64,000 bases of DNA from Urophycis tenuis. Lineage: Eukaryota; Chordata; Actinopteri; Gadiformes; Phycidae. The notes below the pieces were generated by a model. That model saw only the letters and a list, made by a program, of their open reading frames with translations. It searched no databases and was not told the DNA's origin. The DNA lies in assembly GCA_036785325.1 (NCBI GenBank), contig JAXIVH010000038.1, forward strand, positions 1,133,501 through 1,197,500. The letters are read 5' to 3'. A program made the position numbers and the translations under genes. This document shows, one piece after another, positions 23,968-37,800 of the stretch. How positions within the stretch are numbered: the first letter of the stretch is position 1; every line of letters starts with the position of its first letter.

Positions 23968-25858
23968 AACACACATGAATCAGCTTATTATTTCGACGAC
24001 CCATGGGCAAATATAGTCATGCCATACGTTGTTGGAAAGCTTAGATTTCCCCGTTTAAAATGAGCCCATCTCCGAGCAATTTGGTTGCTCACAGACAAAT
24101 CTGCGTCAGGTTGACTGAAGTCTACACAGCAGCTAAAGACATACCTTCAACGTTTCAATTAACATCAATCTTTCCTTACAGAACACAAAAGAATTAGCTT
24201 AGTATTTCAACGACCCTTTAGTGAATATAGTCTTGCCATACGCCGTTGGAAAGCTTAGATTTCCCCGCTTAAAATGAGCCCATCCGCGAGCAGTCTGGTT
24301 GATCACAGACTAAACTGCGTCAGGTTGACTGAAGTCTACCCAGCAGCTAAAAACATACCTTCAACGTGTCAATTAACATCAATCTTTCCTTACAGAACAC
24401 AAATTTTCAACGACCCATGAGTCAATATAGTCTTGCCATACGCCGTTGGAAAGCTTAGATTTCCCCGATTAAAATGAGCCCATCCGCGAGCAGTCTGGTT
24501 CATCACAGACTAAACTGCGTCAGGTTGACTGAAGTCTACCCAGCAGCTAAAAACATACCTTCAACGTTTCAATTAACATCAATCTTTCCTTACAGAACAC
24601 AAATTAATTAGCTTAGTATTTCAATGACCCATGAGTCAATATAGTCTTGCCATACGCCGTTGGAAAGCTTAGATTTCCCCGCTTAAAATGAGCCCATCCC
24701 CGAGCAGTCTGGTTGATCACAGACTAAACTGCGTCAGGTTGAATGAAGTCTACCCAGCAGCTAAAAACATACCTTTAACGTTTCAATTAACATCAATCTT
24801 TCCTTACAGAACACAAATTAATTAGCTTAGTATTTCAACGACCCTTTGGTGAATATAGTCTTGCCATACGCCGTTGGAAAGCTTAGATTTCCCCGCTTAT
24901 AATGAGCCCATCCCCGAGCAATTTGGTTGCTCACAGACTAAACTGCGTCAGGTTGACTGAAGTCTACCCAGCAGCTAAAAACATACCTTCAACGTTTCAA
25001 TTAACATCAATCTTTCCTTACAGAACACAAATTAATTAGCTTAGTATTTCAACGACCCATGAGTCAATATAGTCTTGCCATACGCCGTTGGAAAGCTTAG
25101 ATTTCCCCGCTTAAAATGAGCCCATCCGCGAGCAGTCTGGTTGATCACAGACTAAACTGCGTCAGGTTGAATGAAGTCTACCCAGCAGCTAAAAACATAC
25201 CTTTAACGTTTCAATTAACATCAATCTTTCCTTACAGAACACAAATTAATTAGCTTAGTATTTCAACGGCCCTTTGGTGAATATAGTCTTGCCATACGCC
25301 GTTGGAAAGCTTAGATTTCCCCGCTTATAATGAGCCAATCCCCGAGCAATTTGGTTGCTCACAGACAAAACTGTGTCAGGTTGAGTGAAGTCTACCCAGC
25401 AGCTAAAAACATACCTTCAACGTTTCAATTAACATCAATCTTTCCTTACAGAACACAAATTAATTATCTTAGTATTTCAACGACCAATGAGTCAATATAG
25501 TCTTGCCATACGCCGTTGGAAAGCTTAGATTTCCCCGCTTAAAATGAGCCCATCCGCGAGCAGTCTGGTTGCTCACAGACAAAACTGCGTCAGGTTGACT
25601 GAAGTCTACCCAGCAGCTAAAAACATACCTTCAACGTTTCAATTAAGATCAATCTTTCAATAAAGAACAGAAATTAATTAGCTTAGTATTTCAACGACCC
25701 ATGACTCAATATAGTCTTGCCATACGCCGTTGGGAACCTTAGATTTCCCCGCTTAAAATGAGCCCATCCGCGAGCAATTTGGATGCTCACAGACAAAACT
25801 GCGTCAGGTTGACTGAAGTCTACCCATCAGCTAAAAACATACCTTCAACTTTTCAATT
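23968..25858 (+). repeat. 214-bp satellite array, block 8 (9 monomers)
   Basis: 1,891 bp, nine monomers minus 35 bases (21 plus the 14-bp deletion). Its first part matches block 7 and its last part (after about 25,030) matches the end of block 5 at a 7,844-bp offset, so it is a junction between two duplicated segments. No gene. Confidence 0.95.
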
Positions 25859-26042
25859 CACGCGTTTTTTTTGTAATACGTGTAGCTTTGATAAAGGACA
25901 CATGTTTTGGCCTGTTTTATTATTCATAGTTGGCTTAACAGTAATAGAATATTATTATATGCTATAAGTGACCAGACGTCCGAGATCAAAACTGGGAGCA
26001 TAATCCCCGAGAAGGGGGAAAAAAAGGGTCAGCTATGTTTAA

Positions 26043-26118
26043 GTATATATATATATGTGTGTGTATATATAAGTGTGTGTGTGTGTGTGTATATATGCGC
26101 GCGTGTGTGTGTGTGTGT

Positions 26119-26156
<38 letters not shown>
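26043..26156 (+). repeat. TA/TG/GC microsatellite, cassette 8
   Basis: 114-bp alternating tract with the same TGTCTGTG interruption and length as cassette 5. Confidence 0.95.
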
Positions 26157-26159
<3 letters not shown>

Positions 26160-26169
26160 AATCACTTAC

Positions 26170-26673
26170 TTGGAACGGCATGATCCCACATCGCTGTGAA
26201 GGGATGGCGTTAACCAGGTGGGCGTGCAACCCCTCGAGAGAGTTGCTGCCTCACCGGCACTTGTACTTGTTCAGCCGGATGCAGTTCTTCACAACCACCT
26301 TCACAGAGACATACAGCTGTATGCCAGGGGGGTCATGTAACACACAACCTATTGCAAGGTCCTCATTTATGCTGGTGTCATTTTGAAATGTTACCATATA
26401 CAAGTTTGAATGGTTTTGACACACGATGACTGCAGAGACAGCTGCAGGATGGCCCACGAAGCAGGACGGAGGGGGCCTGTGGCTGTGCGGGGAGGACCAG
26501 CGGTATGGGTGCTGCCGACACAGGGGGCGGGCGGGCCACAGGCTGACGCAGCAGGAGGCCTCGGCTGGAGGCGGGTGGGCGCAGGAGGCTTCGGCCGGGT
26601 GGAGGACGACAACGCAGTGGGCTGAACGGGCCGGTTGGTGGGAGTCACAGGCTCTGGCTCATCAACAAATAAC
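26170..26673 (-). pseudogene. Exon-like fragment, copy 8 (TGA at Arg codon)
   Basis: 504-bp segment matching copy 5, with TGA at 26251-26253 and both splice-like signals kept. Confidence 0.6.
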
Positions 26674-26864
26674 CTGGAAATATAAAATACACACGTGATC
26701 AGTATTGATATTGATATCTTTTATAAGAACACTGTTCATACCGTTTACACTTTTTATACAACTGTTTATACAATGTCCATACTGTTTATTTATTAATGTT
26801 TATCACTGAAAAATAAAGGTGACTTGGTATGACTTGTGTGCTATTTTCTTTCCACAGCCAACAG

Positions 26865-28982
26865 AACACACATGAATCAGCTTATTATTTCGACGACCCA
26901 TGGGCAAATATAGTCATGCCATACGTCGTTGGAAAGCTTAGATTTCCCTGTTTAAAATGAGCCCATCTCCGAGCAATTTGGTTGCTCACAGACAAATCTG
27001 CGTCAGGTTGACTGAAGTCTACACAGCAGCTAAAGACATACCTTCAACGTTTCAATTAACATCAATCTTTCCTTACAGAACACAAATTAATTAGCTTAGT
27101 ATTTCAACGACCCTTTAGTGAATATAGTCTTGCCATACGCCGTTGGAAAGCTTAGATTTCCCCGCTTAAAATGAGCCCATGCTCGAGCAGTCTGGTTGAT
27201 CACAGACTAAACTGCGTCAGGTTGACTGAAGTCTACCCAGCAGCTAAAAACATACCTTTAACGTTTCAATTAACATCAATCTTTCCTTACAGAACACAAA
27301 ATAATTAGCTTAGTATTTCAACGACCCTTTGGTGAATATAGTCTTGCCATACGCCGTTGGAAAGCTTAGATTTCCCCGCTTATAATGAGCCCATCCCCGA
27401 GCAATTTGGTTGCTCACAGACTAAACTGCGTCAGGTTGACTGAAGTCTACCCAGCAGCTAAAAACATACCTTCAACGTTTCAATTAACATCAATCTTTCC
27501 TTACAGAACACAAATTAATTAGCTTAGTATTTCAACGAGCCATGAGTCAATATAGTCTTTCCATATGCCGTTGGGAACCTTAGATTTCCCCGCTTAAAAT
27601 GAGCCCATCTCCGAGCAATTTGGTTGCTCACAGACAAATCTGCGTCAGGTTGACTGAAGTCTACACAGCAGCTAAAGACATACCTTCAACGTTTCAATTA
27701 ACATCAATCTTTCCTTACAGAACACAAAAGAATTAGCTTAGTATTTCAACGACCCTTTAGTGAATATAGTCTTGCCATACGCCGTTGGAAAGCTTAGATT
27801 TCCCCGCTTAAAATGAGCCCATCCGCGAGCAGTCTGGTTGATCACAGACTAAACTGCGTCAGGTTGACTGAAGTCTACCCAGCAGCTAAAAACATACCTT
27901 AAACGTTTCAATTAACATCAATCTTTCCTTACAGAACACAAATTAATTAGCTTAGTATTTCAACGCCCCTTTGGTGAATATAGTCTTGCCATAGGCCGTT
28001 GGAAAGCTTAGATTTCCCCGCTTATAATGAGCCCATTCCCGAGCAATTTGGTTGCTCACAGACAAAACTGTGTCAGGTTGAGTGAAGTCTACCCAGCAGC
28101 TAAAAACATACCTTCAACGTTTCAATTAACATCAATCTTTCCTTACAGAACACAAATTAATTAGCTTAGTATTTCAACGGCCCTTTGGTGAATATAGTCT
28201 TGCCATACGCCGTTGAAAAGCTTAGATTTCCCTGCTTAAAATGAGCCCATCCGCCAGCAATTTGGTTGCTCAGAGACAATTTGCTTCAGGTTGACTGAAG
28301 TCTACCCAGCAGCTAAAAACATACCTTCAACGTTTCAATTAACATCAATCTTTCCTTACAGATCACAAATTAATTAGCTTAGTATTTCAACGACCCATGA
28401 GTCAATATAGTCTTGCCATACGCCATTGGAAAGCTTAGATTTCCCCGCTTAAAATGAGCCCATCCGCGAGCAGTCTGGTTAATCACAGACTAAACTGCGT
28501 CAGGTTGAATGAAGTCTACCCAGCAGCTAAAAACATACCTTTAACGTTTCAATTAACATCAATCTTTCCTTACAGAACACAAATTAATTAGCTTAGTATT
28601 TCAAAGACCCTTTGGTGAATATAGTCTTGCCATACGCCGTTGGAAAGCTTAGTTTTCCCCGCTTATAATGAGCCCATCCCTGAGCAATTTGGTTGCTCAA
28701 AGACTAAACTGCGTCAGGTTGACTGAAGTCTACACAGCAGCTAAAAACATACCTTCAACGTTTCAATTAAGATCAATCTTTCAATAAAGAACAGAAATTA
28801 ATTAGCTTAGTATTTCAACGACCCATGACTCAATATAGTCTTGCCATACGCCGTTGGGAAGTTTAGATTTCCCCGCTTAAAATGAGCCCATCCGCGAGCA
28901 ATTTAGTTGCTCACAGACTAAACTGCGTCAGGTTGAATGAAGTCTACCCAGCAGCTAAAAACATACCTTCAACTTTTCAATT
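26865..28982 (+). repeat. 214-bp satellite array, block 9 (10 monomers)
   Basis: 2,118 bp, ten monomers minus 22 bases; the extra base is the GACAATTTGCTTCAGG monomer, shared with block 6. From about 27,600 onward it matches 19,100-20,496 at an 8,486-bp offset. No gene. Confidence 0.95.
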
Positions 28983-29166
28983 CACGCATTTTTTTTGTAA
29001 TACGTGTAGCTATGATAAAGGACACATGTTTTGGCCTGTTTTATTATTCATAGTTGGCTTAACAGTAATAGAATATTATTATATGCTATAAGTGACCAGA
29101 CGTCCGAGATCAAAACTGGGAGCATAATCCCCGAGAAGGGGGAAAAAAAGGGTCAGCTATGTTTAA

Positions 29167-29224
29167 GTATATATATATATATGTGTGTGTATATATGTGT
29201 GTGTGTGTGTGTGTATATATGCGC

Positions 29225-29276
<52 letters not shown>
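29167..29276 (+). repeat. TA/TG/GC microsatellite, cassette 9
   Basis: 110-bp alternating tract, one TG step shorter than in cassettes 6 and 7. Confidence 0.95.
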
Positions 29277-29279
<3 letters not shown>

Positions 29280-29289
29280 AATCACTTAC

Positions 29290-29793
29290 TTGGAACGGCA
29301 TGATCCCACATCGCTGTGAAGGGATGGCGTTAACCAGGTGGGCGTGCAACCCCTCGAGAGAGTTGCTGCCTCACCGGCACTTGTACTTGTTCAGCCGGAT
29401 GCAGTTCTTCACAACCACCTTCACAGAGACATACAGCTGTATGCCAGGGGGGTCCTGTAACACACAACCTATTGCAAGGTCCTCATTTATGTTGGTGTCA
29501 TTTTGAAATGTTACCATATACAAGTTTGAATGGTTTTGACACACGATGACTGCAGAGACAGCTGCAGGATGGCCCACGAAGCAGGACGGAGGGGGCCTGT
29601 GGCTGTGCGGGGAGGACCAGCGGTATGGGTGCTGCCGACACAGGGGGCGGGCGGGCCACAGGCTGACGCAGCAGGAGGCCTCGGCTGGAGGCGGGTGGGC
29701 GCAGGAGGCTTCGGCCGGGTGGAGGACGACAACGCAGTGGGCTGAACGGGCCGGTTGGTGGGGGTCACAGGCTCTGGCTCATCAACAAATAAC
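29290..29793 (-). pseudogene. Exon-like fragment, copy 9 (TGA at Arg codon)
   Basis: 504-bp segment of the copy 6/7/9/10 group, TGA at 29371-29373, Asn in NDTNIN, acceptor and donor kept. Confidence 0.6.
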
Positions 29794-29984
29794 CTGGAAA
29801 TATAAAATACACACGTGATCAGTATTGATATTGATATCTTTTATAAGAACACTGTTCATACCGTTTACACTTTTTATACAACTGTTTATACAATGTCCAT
29901 ACTGTTTATTTATTAATGTTTATCACTGAAAAATAAAGGTGACTTGGTATGACTTTTGTGCTATTTTCTTTCCACAGCCAACAG

Positions 29985-32900
29985 AACACACATGAATCAG
30001 CTTATTATTTCGACGACCCATGGGCAAATATAGTCATGCCATACGTTGTTGGAAAGCTTAGATTTCCCCGTTTAAAATGAGCCCATCTCCGAGCAATTTG
30101 GTTGCTCACAGACAAATCTGCGTCAGGTTGACTGAAGTCTACACAGCAGCTAAAGACATACCTTCAACGTTTCAATTAACATCAATCTTTCCTTACAGAA
30201 CACAAAAGAATTAGCTTAGTATTTCAACGACCCTTTAGTGAATATAGTCTTGCCATACGCCGTTGGAAAGCTTAGATTTCCCCGCTTAAAATGAGCCCAT
30301 CCGCGAGCAGTCTGGTTGATCACAGACTAAACTGCGTCAGGTTGACTGAAGTCTACCCAGCAGCTAAAAACATACCTTCAACGTGTCAATTAACATCAAT
30401 CTTTCCTTACAGAACACAAATTTTCAACGACCCATGAGTCAATATAGTCTTGCCATACGCCGTTGGAAAGCTTAGATTTCCCCGATTAAAATGAGCCCAT
30501 CCGCGAGCAGTCTGGTTCATCACAGACTAAACTGCGTCAGGTTGACTGAAGTCTACCCAGCAGCTAAAAACATACCTTCAACGTTTCAATTAACATCAAT
30601 CTTTCCTTACAGAACACAAATTAATTAGCTTAGTATTTCAATGACCCATGAGTCAATATAGTCTTGCCATACGCCGTTGGAAAGCTTAGATTTCCCCGCT
30701 TAAAATGAGCCCATCGCCGAGCAGTCTGGTTGATCACAGACTAAACTGCGTCAGGTTGAATGAAGTCTACCCAGCAGCTAAAAACATACCTTTAACGTTT
30801 CAATTAACATCAATCTTTCCTTACAGAACACAAATTAATTAGCTTAGTATTTCAACGACCCTTTGGTGAATATAGTCTTGCCATACGCCGTTGGAAAGCT
30901 TAGATTTCCCCGCTTATAATGAGCCCATCCCCGAGCAATTTGGTTGCTCACAGACTAAACTGCGTCAGGTTGACTGAAGTCTACCCAGCAGCTAAAAACA
31001 TACCTTCAACGTTTCAATTAACATCAATCTTTCCTTACAGAACACAAATTAATTAGCTTAGTATTTCAACGACCCATGAGTCAATATAGTCTTGCCATAC
31101 GCCGTTGGAAAGCTTAGATTTCCCCGCTTAAAATGAGCCCATCCGCGAGCAGTCTGGTTGATCACAGACTAAACTGCGTCAGGTTGAATGAAGTCTACCC
31201 AGCAGCTAAAAACATACCTTTAACGTTTCAATTAACATCAATCTTTCCTTACAGAACACAAATTAATTAGCTTAGTATTTCAACGGCCCTTTGGTGAATA
31301 TAGTCTTGCCATACGCCGTTGGAAAGCTTAGATTTCCCCGCTTATAATGAGCCAATCCCCGAGCAATTTGGTTGCTCACAGACAAAACTGTGTCAGGTTG
31401 AGTGAAGTCTACCCAGCAGCTAAAAACATACCTTCAACGTTTCAATTAACATCAATCTTTCCTTACAGAACACAAATTAATTATCTTAGTATTTCAACGA
31501 CCCATGAGTCAATATAGTCTTGCCATACGCCGTTGGAAAGCTTAGATTTCCCCGCTTAAAATGAGCCCATCCCCAAGCAATTTGGTTGCTCAGAGACAAA
31601 ACTGTGTCAGGTTGACTGAAGTCTACCCAGCAGCTAAAAACATACCTTCAACGTTTCAATTAACATCAATCTTTCCTTACAGATCACAAATTAATTAGCT
31701 TAGTATTTCAACGACCAATGAGTCAATATAGTCTTGCCATACGCCGTTGAAAAGCTTAGATTTCCCCGCTTAAAATGAGCCCATCCGCCAGCAGTCTGGT
31801 TGATCACAGACTAAACTGCGTCAGGTTGACTGAAGTCTACCCAGCAGCTAAAAACATACCTTCAACGTTTCAATTAACATCAATCTTTCCTTACAGAACA
31901 CAAATTAATTAGCTTAGTATTTCAACGAGCCATGAGTCAATATAGTCTTTCCATACGCCGTTGGAAAGCTTAGATTTCCCCGCTTAAAATGAGCCCATCT
32001 CCGAGCAATTTGGTTGCTCACAGACAAATCTGCGTCAGGTTGACTGAAGTCTACACAGCAGCTAAAGACATACCTTCAACGTTTCAATTAACATCAATCT
32101 TTCCTTACAGAACACAAAAGAATTAGCTTAGTATTTCAACGACCCTTTAGTGAATATAGTCTTGCCATACGCCGTTGGAAAGCTTAGATTTCCCCGCTTA
32201 AAATGAGCCCATCCGCGAGCAGTCTGGTTGATCACAGACTAAACTGCGTCAGGTTGACTGAAGTCTACCCAGCAGCTAAAAACATACCTTAAACGTTTCA
32301 ATTAACATCAATCTTTCCTTACAGAACACAAATTAATTAGCTTAGTATTTCAATGACCCATGAGTCAATATAGTCTTGCCATACGCCATTGGAAAGCTTA
32401 GATTTCCCCGCTTAAAATGAGCCCATCCGCGAGCAGTCTGGTTGATCACAGACTAAACTGCGTCAGGTTGACTGAAGTCTACCCAGCAGCTAAAAACATA
32501 CCTTCAACGTTTCAATTAACATCAATCTTTCCTTACAGAACACAAATTAATTAGCTTAGTATTTCAACGACCCATGAGTCGATATAGTCTTGCCATACGC
32601 CGTTGGAAAGCTTAGATTTCCCCGCTTAAAATGAGCCCATCCGCGAGCAGTCTGGTTGATCACAGACTAAACTGCGTCAGGTTGAATGAAGTCTACCCAG
32701 CAGCTAAAAACATACCTTCAACGTTTCAATTAACATCAATCTTTCCTTACAGAACACAAATTAATTAGCTTAGTATTTCAACGACCCATGAGTCAATATA
32801 GTCTTTCCATACGCCGTTGGAAAGCTTAGATTTCCCCGCTTAAAATGAGCCCATCCGCGAGCAGTCTGTTTGATCACAGACTAAACTGCGTCAGGTTGAA

Positions 32901-33801
32901 TGAAGTCTACCCAGCAGCTAAAAACATACCTTTAACGTTTCAATTGACATCAATCTTTCCTTACAGAACACAAATTAATTAGCTTAGTATTTCAACGGGC
33001 CATTGTTGAATATAGTCTTGCCATACGCCGTTGAAAAGCTTAGATTTCCCCGCTTAAAATGAGCCCATCCGCGAGCAGTCTGGTTGATCACAGACTAAAC
33101 TGCGTCAGGTTGACTGAAGTCTACCCAGCAGCTAAAAACATACCTTCAACGTTTCAATTAACATCAATCTTTCCTTACAGAACACAAATTAATTAGCTTA
33201 GTATTTCAACGACCCATGAGTCAATATAGTCTTGCCATACGCCATTGGAAAGCTTAGATTTCCCCGCTTAAAATGAGCCCATCCGCGAGCAGTCTGGTTA
33301 ATCACAGACTAAACTGCGTCAGGTTGAATGAAGTCTACCCAGCAGCTAAAAACATACCTTTAACGTTTCAATTAACATCAATCTTTCCTTACAGAACACA
33401 AATTAATTAGCTTAGTATTTCAAAGACCCTTTGGTGAATATAGTCTTGCCATACGCCGTTGGAAAGCTTAGTTTTCCCCGCTTATAATGAGCCCATCCCT
33501 GAGCAATTTGGTTGCTCAAAGACTAAACTGCGTCAGGTTGACTGAAGTCTACACAGCAGCTAAAAACATACCTTCAACGTTTCAATTAAGATCAATCTTT
33601 CAATAAAGAACAGAAATTAATTAGCTTAGTATTTCAACGACCCATGACTCAATATAGTCTTGCCATACGCCGTTGGGAAGTTTAGATTTCCCCGCTTAAA
33701 ATGAGCCCATCCGCGAGCAATTTAGTTGCTCACAGACTAAACTGCGTCAGGTTGAATGAAGTCTACCCAGCAGCTAAAAACATACCTTCAACTTTTCAAT
33801 T
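29985..33801 (+). repeat. 214-bp satellite array, block 10 (18 monomers)
   Basis: 3,817 bp, eighteen monomers minus 35 bases (21 plus the 14-bp deletion at about 30,414). Matches block 8 at a 6,017-bp offset up to about 31,500, then other monomer orders follow, including a rare CGGGCCATTGTTGAAT monomer near 32,996. No gene. Confidence 0.95.
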
Positions 33802-33985
33802 CACGCGTTTTTTTTGTAATACGTGTAGCTATGATAAAGGACACATGTTTTGGCCTGTTTTATTATTCATAGTTGGCTTAACAGTAATAGAATATTATTA
33901 TATGCTATAAGTGACCAGACGTCCGAGATCAAAACTGGGAGCATAATCCCCGAGAAGGGGGAAAAAAAGGGTCAGCTATGTTTAA

Positions 33986-34043
33986 GTATATATATATATA
34001 TGTGTGTGTATATATGTGTGTGTGTGTGTGTGTATATATGCGC

Positions 34044-34095
<52 letters not shown>
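33986..34095 (+). repeat. TA/TG/GC microsatellite, cassette 10
   Basis: 110-bp alternating tract, same length as in cassette 9. Confidence 0.95.
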
Positions 34096-34098
<3 letters not shown>

Positions 34099-34108
34099 AA
34101 TCACTTAC

Positions 34109-34612
34109 TTGGAACGGCATGATCCCACATCGCTGTGAAGGGATGGCGTTAACCAGGTGGGCGTGCAACCCCTCGAGAGAGTTGCTGCCTCACCGGCACT
34201 TGTACTTGTTCAGCCGGATGCAGTTCTTCACAACCACCTTCACAGAGACATACAGCTGTATGCCAGGGGGGTCCTGTAACACACAACCTATTGCAAGGTC
34301 CTCATTTATGTTGGTGTCATTTTGAAATGTTACCATATACAAGTTTGAATGGTTTTGACACACGATGACTGCAGAGACAGCTGCAGGATGGCCCACGAAG
34401 CAGGACGGAGGGGGCCTGTGGCTGTGCGGGGAGGACCAGCGGTATGGGTGCTGCCGACACAGGGGGCGGGCGGGCCACAGGCTGACGCAGCAGGAGGCCT
34501 CGGCTGGAGGCGGGTGGGCGCAGGAGGCTTCGGCCGGGTGGAGGACGACAACGCAGTGGGCTGAACGGGCCGGTTGGTGGGGGTCACAGGCTCTGGCTCA
34601 TCAACAAATAAC
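34109..34612 (-). pseudogene. Exon-like fragment, copy 10 (TGA at Arg codon)
   Basis: 504-bp segment like copy 9, TGA at 34190-34192, acceptor and donor kept. Confidence 0.6.
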
Positions 34613-34803
34613 CTGGAAATATAAAATACACACGTGATCAGTATTGATATTGATATCTTTTATAAGAACACTGTTCATACCGTTTACACTTTTTATACAA
34701 CTGTTTATACAATGTCCATACTGTTTATTTATTAATGTTTATCACTGAAAAATAAAGGTGACTTGGTATGACTTTTGTGCTATTTTCTTTCCACAGCCAA
34801 CAG

Positions 34804-37800
34804 AACACACATGAATCAGCTTATTATTTCGACGACCCATGGGCAAATATAGTCATGCCATACGTTGTTGGAAAGCTTAGATTTCCCCGTTTAAAATGAG
34901 CCCATCTCCGAGCAATTTGGTTGCTCACAGACAAATCTGCGTCAGGTTGACTGAAGTCTACACAGCAGCTAAAGACATACCTTCAACGTTTCAATTAACA
35001 TCAATCTTTCCTTACAGAACACAAAAGAATTAGCTTAGTATTTCAACGACCCTTTAGTGAATATAGTCTTGCCATACGCCGTTGGAAAGCTTAGATTTCC
35101 CCGCTTAAAATGAGCCCATCCGCGAGCAGTCTGGTTGATCACAGACTAAACTGCGTCAGGTTGACTGAAGTCTACCCAGCAGCTAAAAACATACCTTCAA
35201 CGTGTCAATTAACATCAATCTTTCCTTACAGAACACAAATTTTCAACGACCCATGAGTCAATATAGTCTTGCCATACGCCGTTGGAAAGCTTAGATTTCC
35301 CCGATTAAAATGAGCCCATCCGCGAGCAGTCTGGTTCATCACAGACTAAACTGCGTCAGGTTGACTGAAGTCTACCCAGCAGCTAAAAACATACCTTCAA
35401 CGTTTCAATTAACATAAATCTTTCCTTACAGAACACAAATTAATTAGCTTAGTATTTCAATGACCCATGAGTCAATATAGTCTTGCCATACGCCGTTGGA
35501 AAGCTTAGATTTCCCCGCTTAAAATGAGCCCATCCCCGAGCAGTCTGGTTGATCACAGACTAAACTGCGTCAGGTTGAATGAAGTCTACCCAGCAGCTAA
35601 AAACATACCTTTAACGTTTCAATTAACATCAATCTTTCCTTACAGAACACAAATTAATTAGCTTAGTATTTCAACGACCCTTTGGTGAATATAGTCTTGC
35701 CATACGCCGTTGGAAAGCTTAGATTTCCCCGCTTATAATGAGCCCATCCCCGAGCAATTTGGTTGCTCACAGACTAAACTGCGTCAGGTTGACTGAAGTC
35801 TACCCAGCAGCTAAAAACATACCTTCAACGTTTCAATTAACATCAATCTTTCCTTACAGAACACAAATTAATTAGCTTAGTATTTCAACGACCCATGAGT
35901 CAATATAGTCTTGCCATACGCCGTTGGAAAGCTTAGATTTCCCCGCTTAAAATGAGCCCATCCGCGAGCAGTCTGGTTGATCACAGACTAAACTGCGTCA
36001 GGTTGAATGAAGTCTACCCAGCAGCTAAAAACATACCTTTAACGTTTCAATTAACATCAATCTTTCCTTACAGAACACAAATTAATTAGCTTAGTATTTC
36101 AACGGCCCTTTGGTGAATATAGTCTTGCCATACGCCGTTGGAAAGCTTAGATTTCCCCGCTTATAATGAGCCAATCCCCGAGCAATTTGGTTGCTCACAG
36201 ACAAAACTGTGTCAGGTTGAGTGAAGTCTACCCAGCAGCTAAAAACATACCTTCAACGTTTCAATTAACATCAATCTTTCCTTACAGAACACAAATTAAT
36301 TATCTTAGTATTTCAACGACCCATGAGTCAATATAGTCTTGCCATACGCCGTTGGAAAGCTTAGATTTCCCCGCTTAAAATGAGCCCATCCCCAAGCAAT
36401 TTGGTTGCTCAGAGACAAAACTGTGTCAGGTTGACTGAAGTCTACCCAGCAGCTAAAAACATACCTTCAACGTTTCAATTAACATCAATCTTTCCTTACA
36501 GATCACAAATTAATTAGCTTAGTATTTCAACGACCAATGAGTCAATATAGTCTTGCCATACGCCGTTGAAAAGCTTAGATTTCCCCGCTTAAAATGAGCC
36601 CATCCGCCAGCAGTCTGGTTGATCACAGACTAAACTGCGTCAGGTTGACTGAAGTCTACCCAGCAGCTAAAAACATACCTTCAACGTTTCAATTAACATC
36701 AATCTTTCCTTACAGAACACAAATTAATTAGCTTAGTATTTCAACGAGCCATGAGTCAATATAGTCTTTCCATACGCCGTTGGAAAGCTTAGATTTCCCC
36801 GCTTAAAATGAGCCCATCTCCGAGCAATTTGGTTGCTCACAGACAAATCTGCGTCAGGTTGACTGAAGTCTACACAGCAGCTAAAGACATACCTTCAACG
36901 TTTCAATTAACATCAATCTTTCCTTACAGAACACAAAAGAATTAGCTTAGTATTTCAACGACCCTTTAGTGAATATAGTCTTGCCATACGCCGTTGGAAA
37001 GCTTAGATTTCCCCGCTTAAAATGAGCCCATCCGCGAGCAGTCTGGTTGATCACAGACTAAACTGCGTCAGGTTGACTGAAGTCTACCCAGCAGCTAAAA
37101 ACATACCTTAAACGTTTCAATTAACATCAATCTTTCCTTACAGAACACAAATTAATTAGCTTAGTATTTCAATGACCCATGAGTCAATATAGTCTTGCCA
37201 TACGCCATTGGAAAGCTTAGATTTCCCCGCTTAAAATGAGCCCATCCGCGAGCAGTCTGGTTGATCACAGACTAAACTGCGTCAGGTTGACTGAAGTCTA
37301 CCCAGCAGCTAAAAACATACCTTCAACGTTTCAATTAACATCAATCTTTCCTTACAGAACACAAATTAATTAGCTTAGTATTTCAACGACCCATGAGTCG
37401 ATATAGTCTTGCCATACGCCGTTGGAAAGCTTAGATTTCCCCGCTTAAAATGAGCCCATCCGCGAGCAGTCTGGTTGATCACAGACTAAACTGCTTCAGG
37501 TTGAATGAAGTCTACCCAGCAGCTAAAAACATACCTTCAACGTTTCAATTAACATCAATCTTTCCTTACAGAACACAAATTAATTAGCTTAGTATTTCAA
37601 CGACCCATGAGTCAATATAATCTTTCCATACGCCGTTGGAAAGCTTAGATTTCCCCGCTTAAAATGAGCCCATCCGCGAGCAGTCTGTTTGATCACAGAC
37701 TAAACTGCGTCAGGTTGAATGAAGTCTACCCAGCAGCTAAAAACATACCTTTAACGTTTCAATTGACATCAATCTTTCCTTACAGAACACAAATTAATTA

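Larger units (their letters stand above)
19877..24810 (+). repeat. 2,467-bp tandem duplication (cassettes 6 and 7)
   Basis: Two adjacent copies, about 19,877-22,343 and 22,344-24,810, each with one cassette and seven monomers. All landmarks, including a rare 14-bp monomer deletion and a GTTCATCACAG variant, recur at exactly 2,467 bp. I saw no substitution and no microsatellite length difference between the copies, so the event is very recent or corrected. Ends are approximate. Confidence 0.88.
25859..26864. repeat. Exon-bearing cassette 8
   Basis: 1,006 bp, duplicate of cassette 5 at a 7,844-bp offset. The flanking homology runs from about 25,020 to about 27,060, with a few substitutions such as CCCTGTTTAAA for CCCCGTTTAAA just after the cassette. 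Confidence 0.93.
28983..29984. repeat. Exon-bearing cassette 9
   Basis: 1,002 bp, first cassette of the 4,819-bp duplication; two bases shorter than cassette 7 in the microsatellite. Confidence 0.93.
33802..34803. repeat. Exon-bearing cassette 10
   Basis: 1,002 bp, second cassette of the 4,819-bp duplication, differing from cassette 9 by one base seen (CACGCG for CACGCA at the left edge). Confidence 0.93.
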
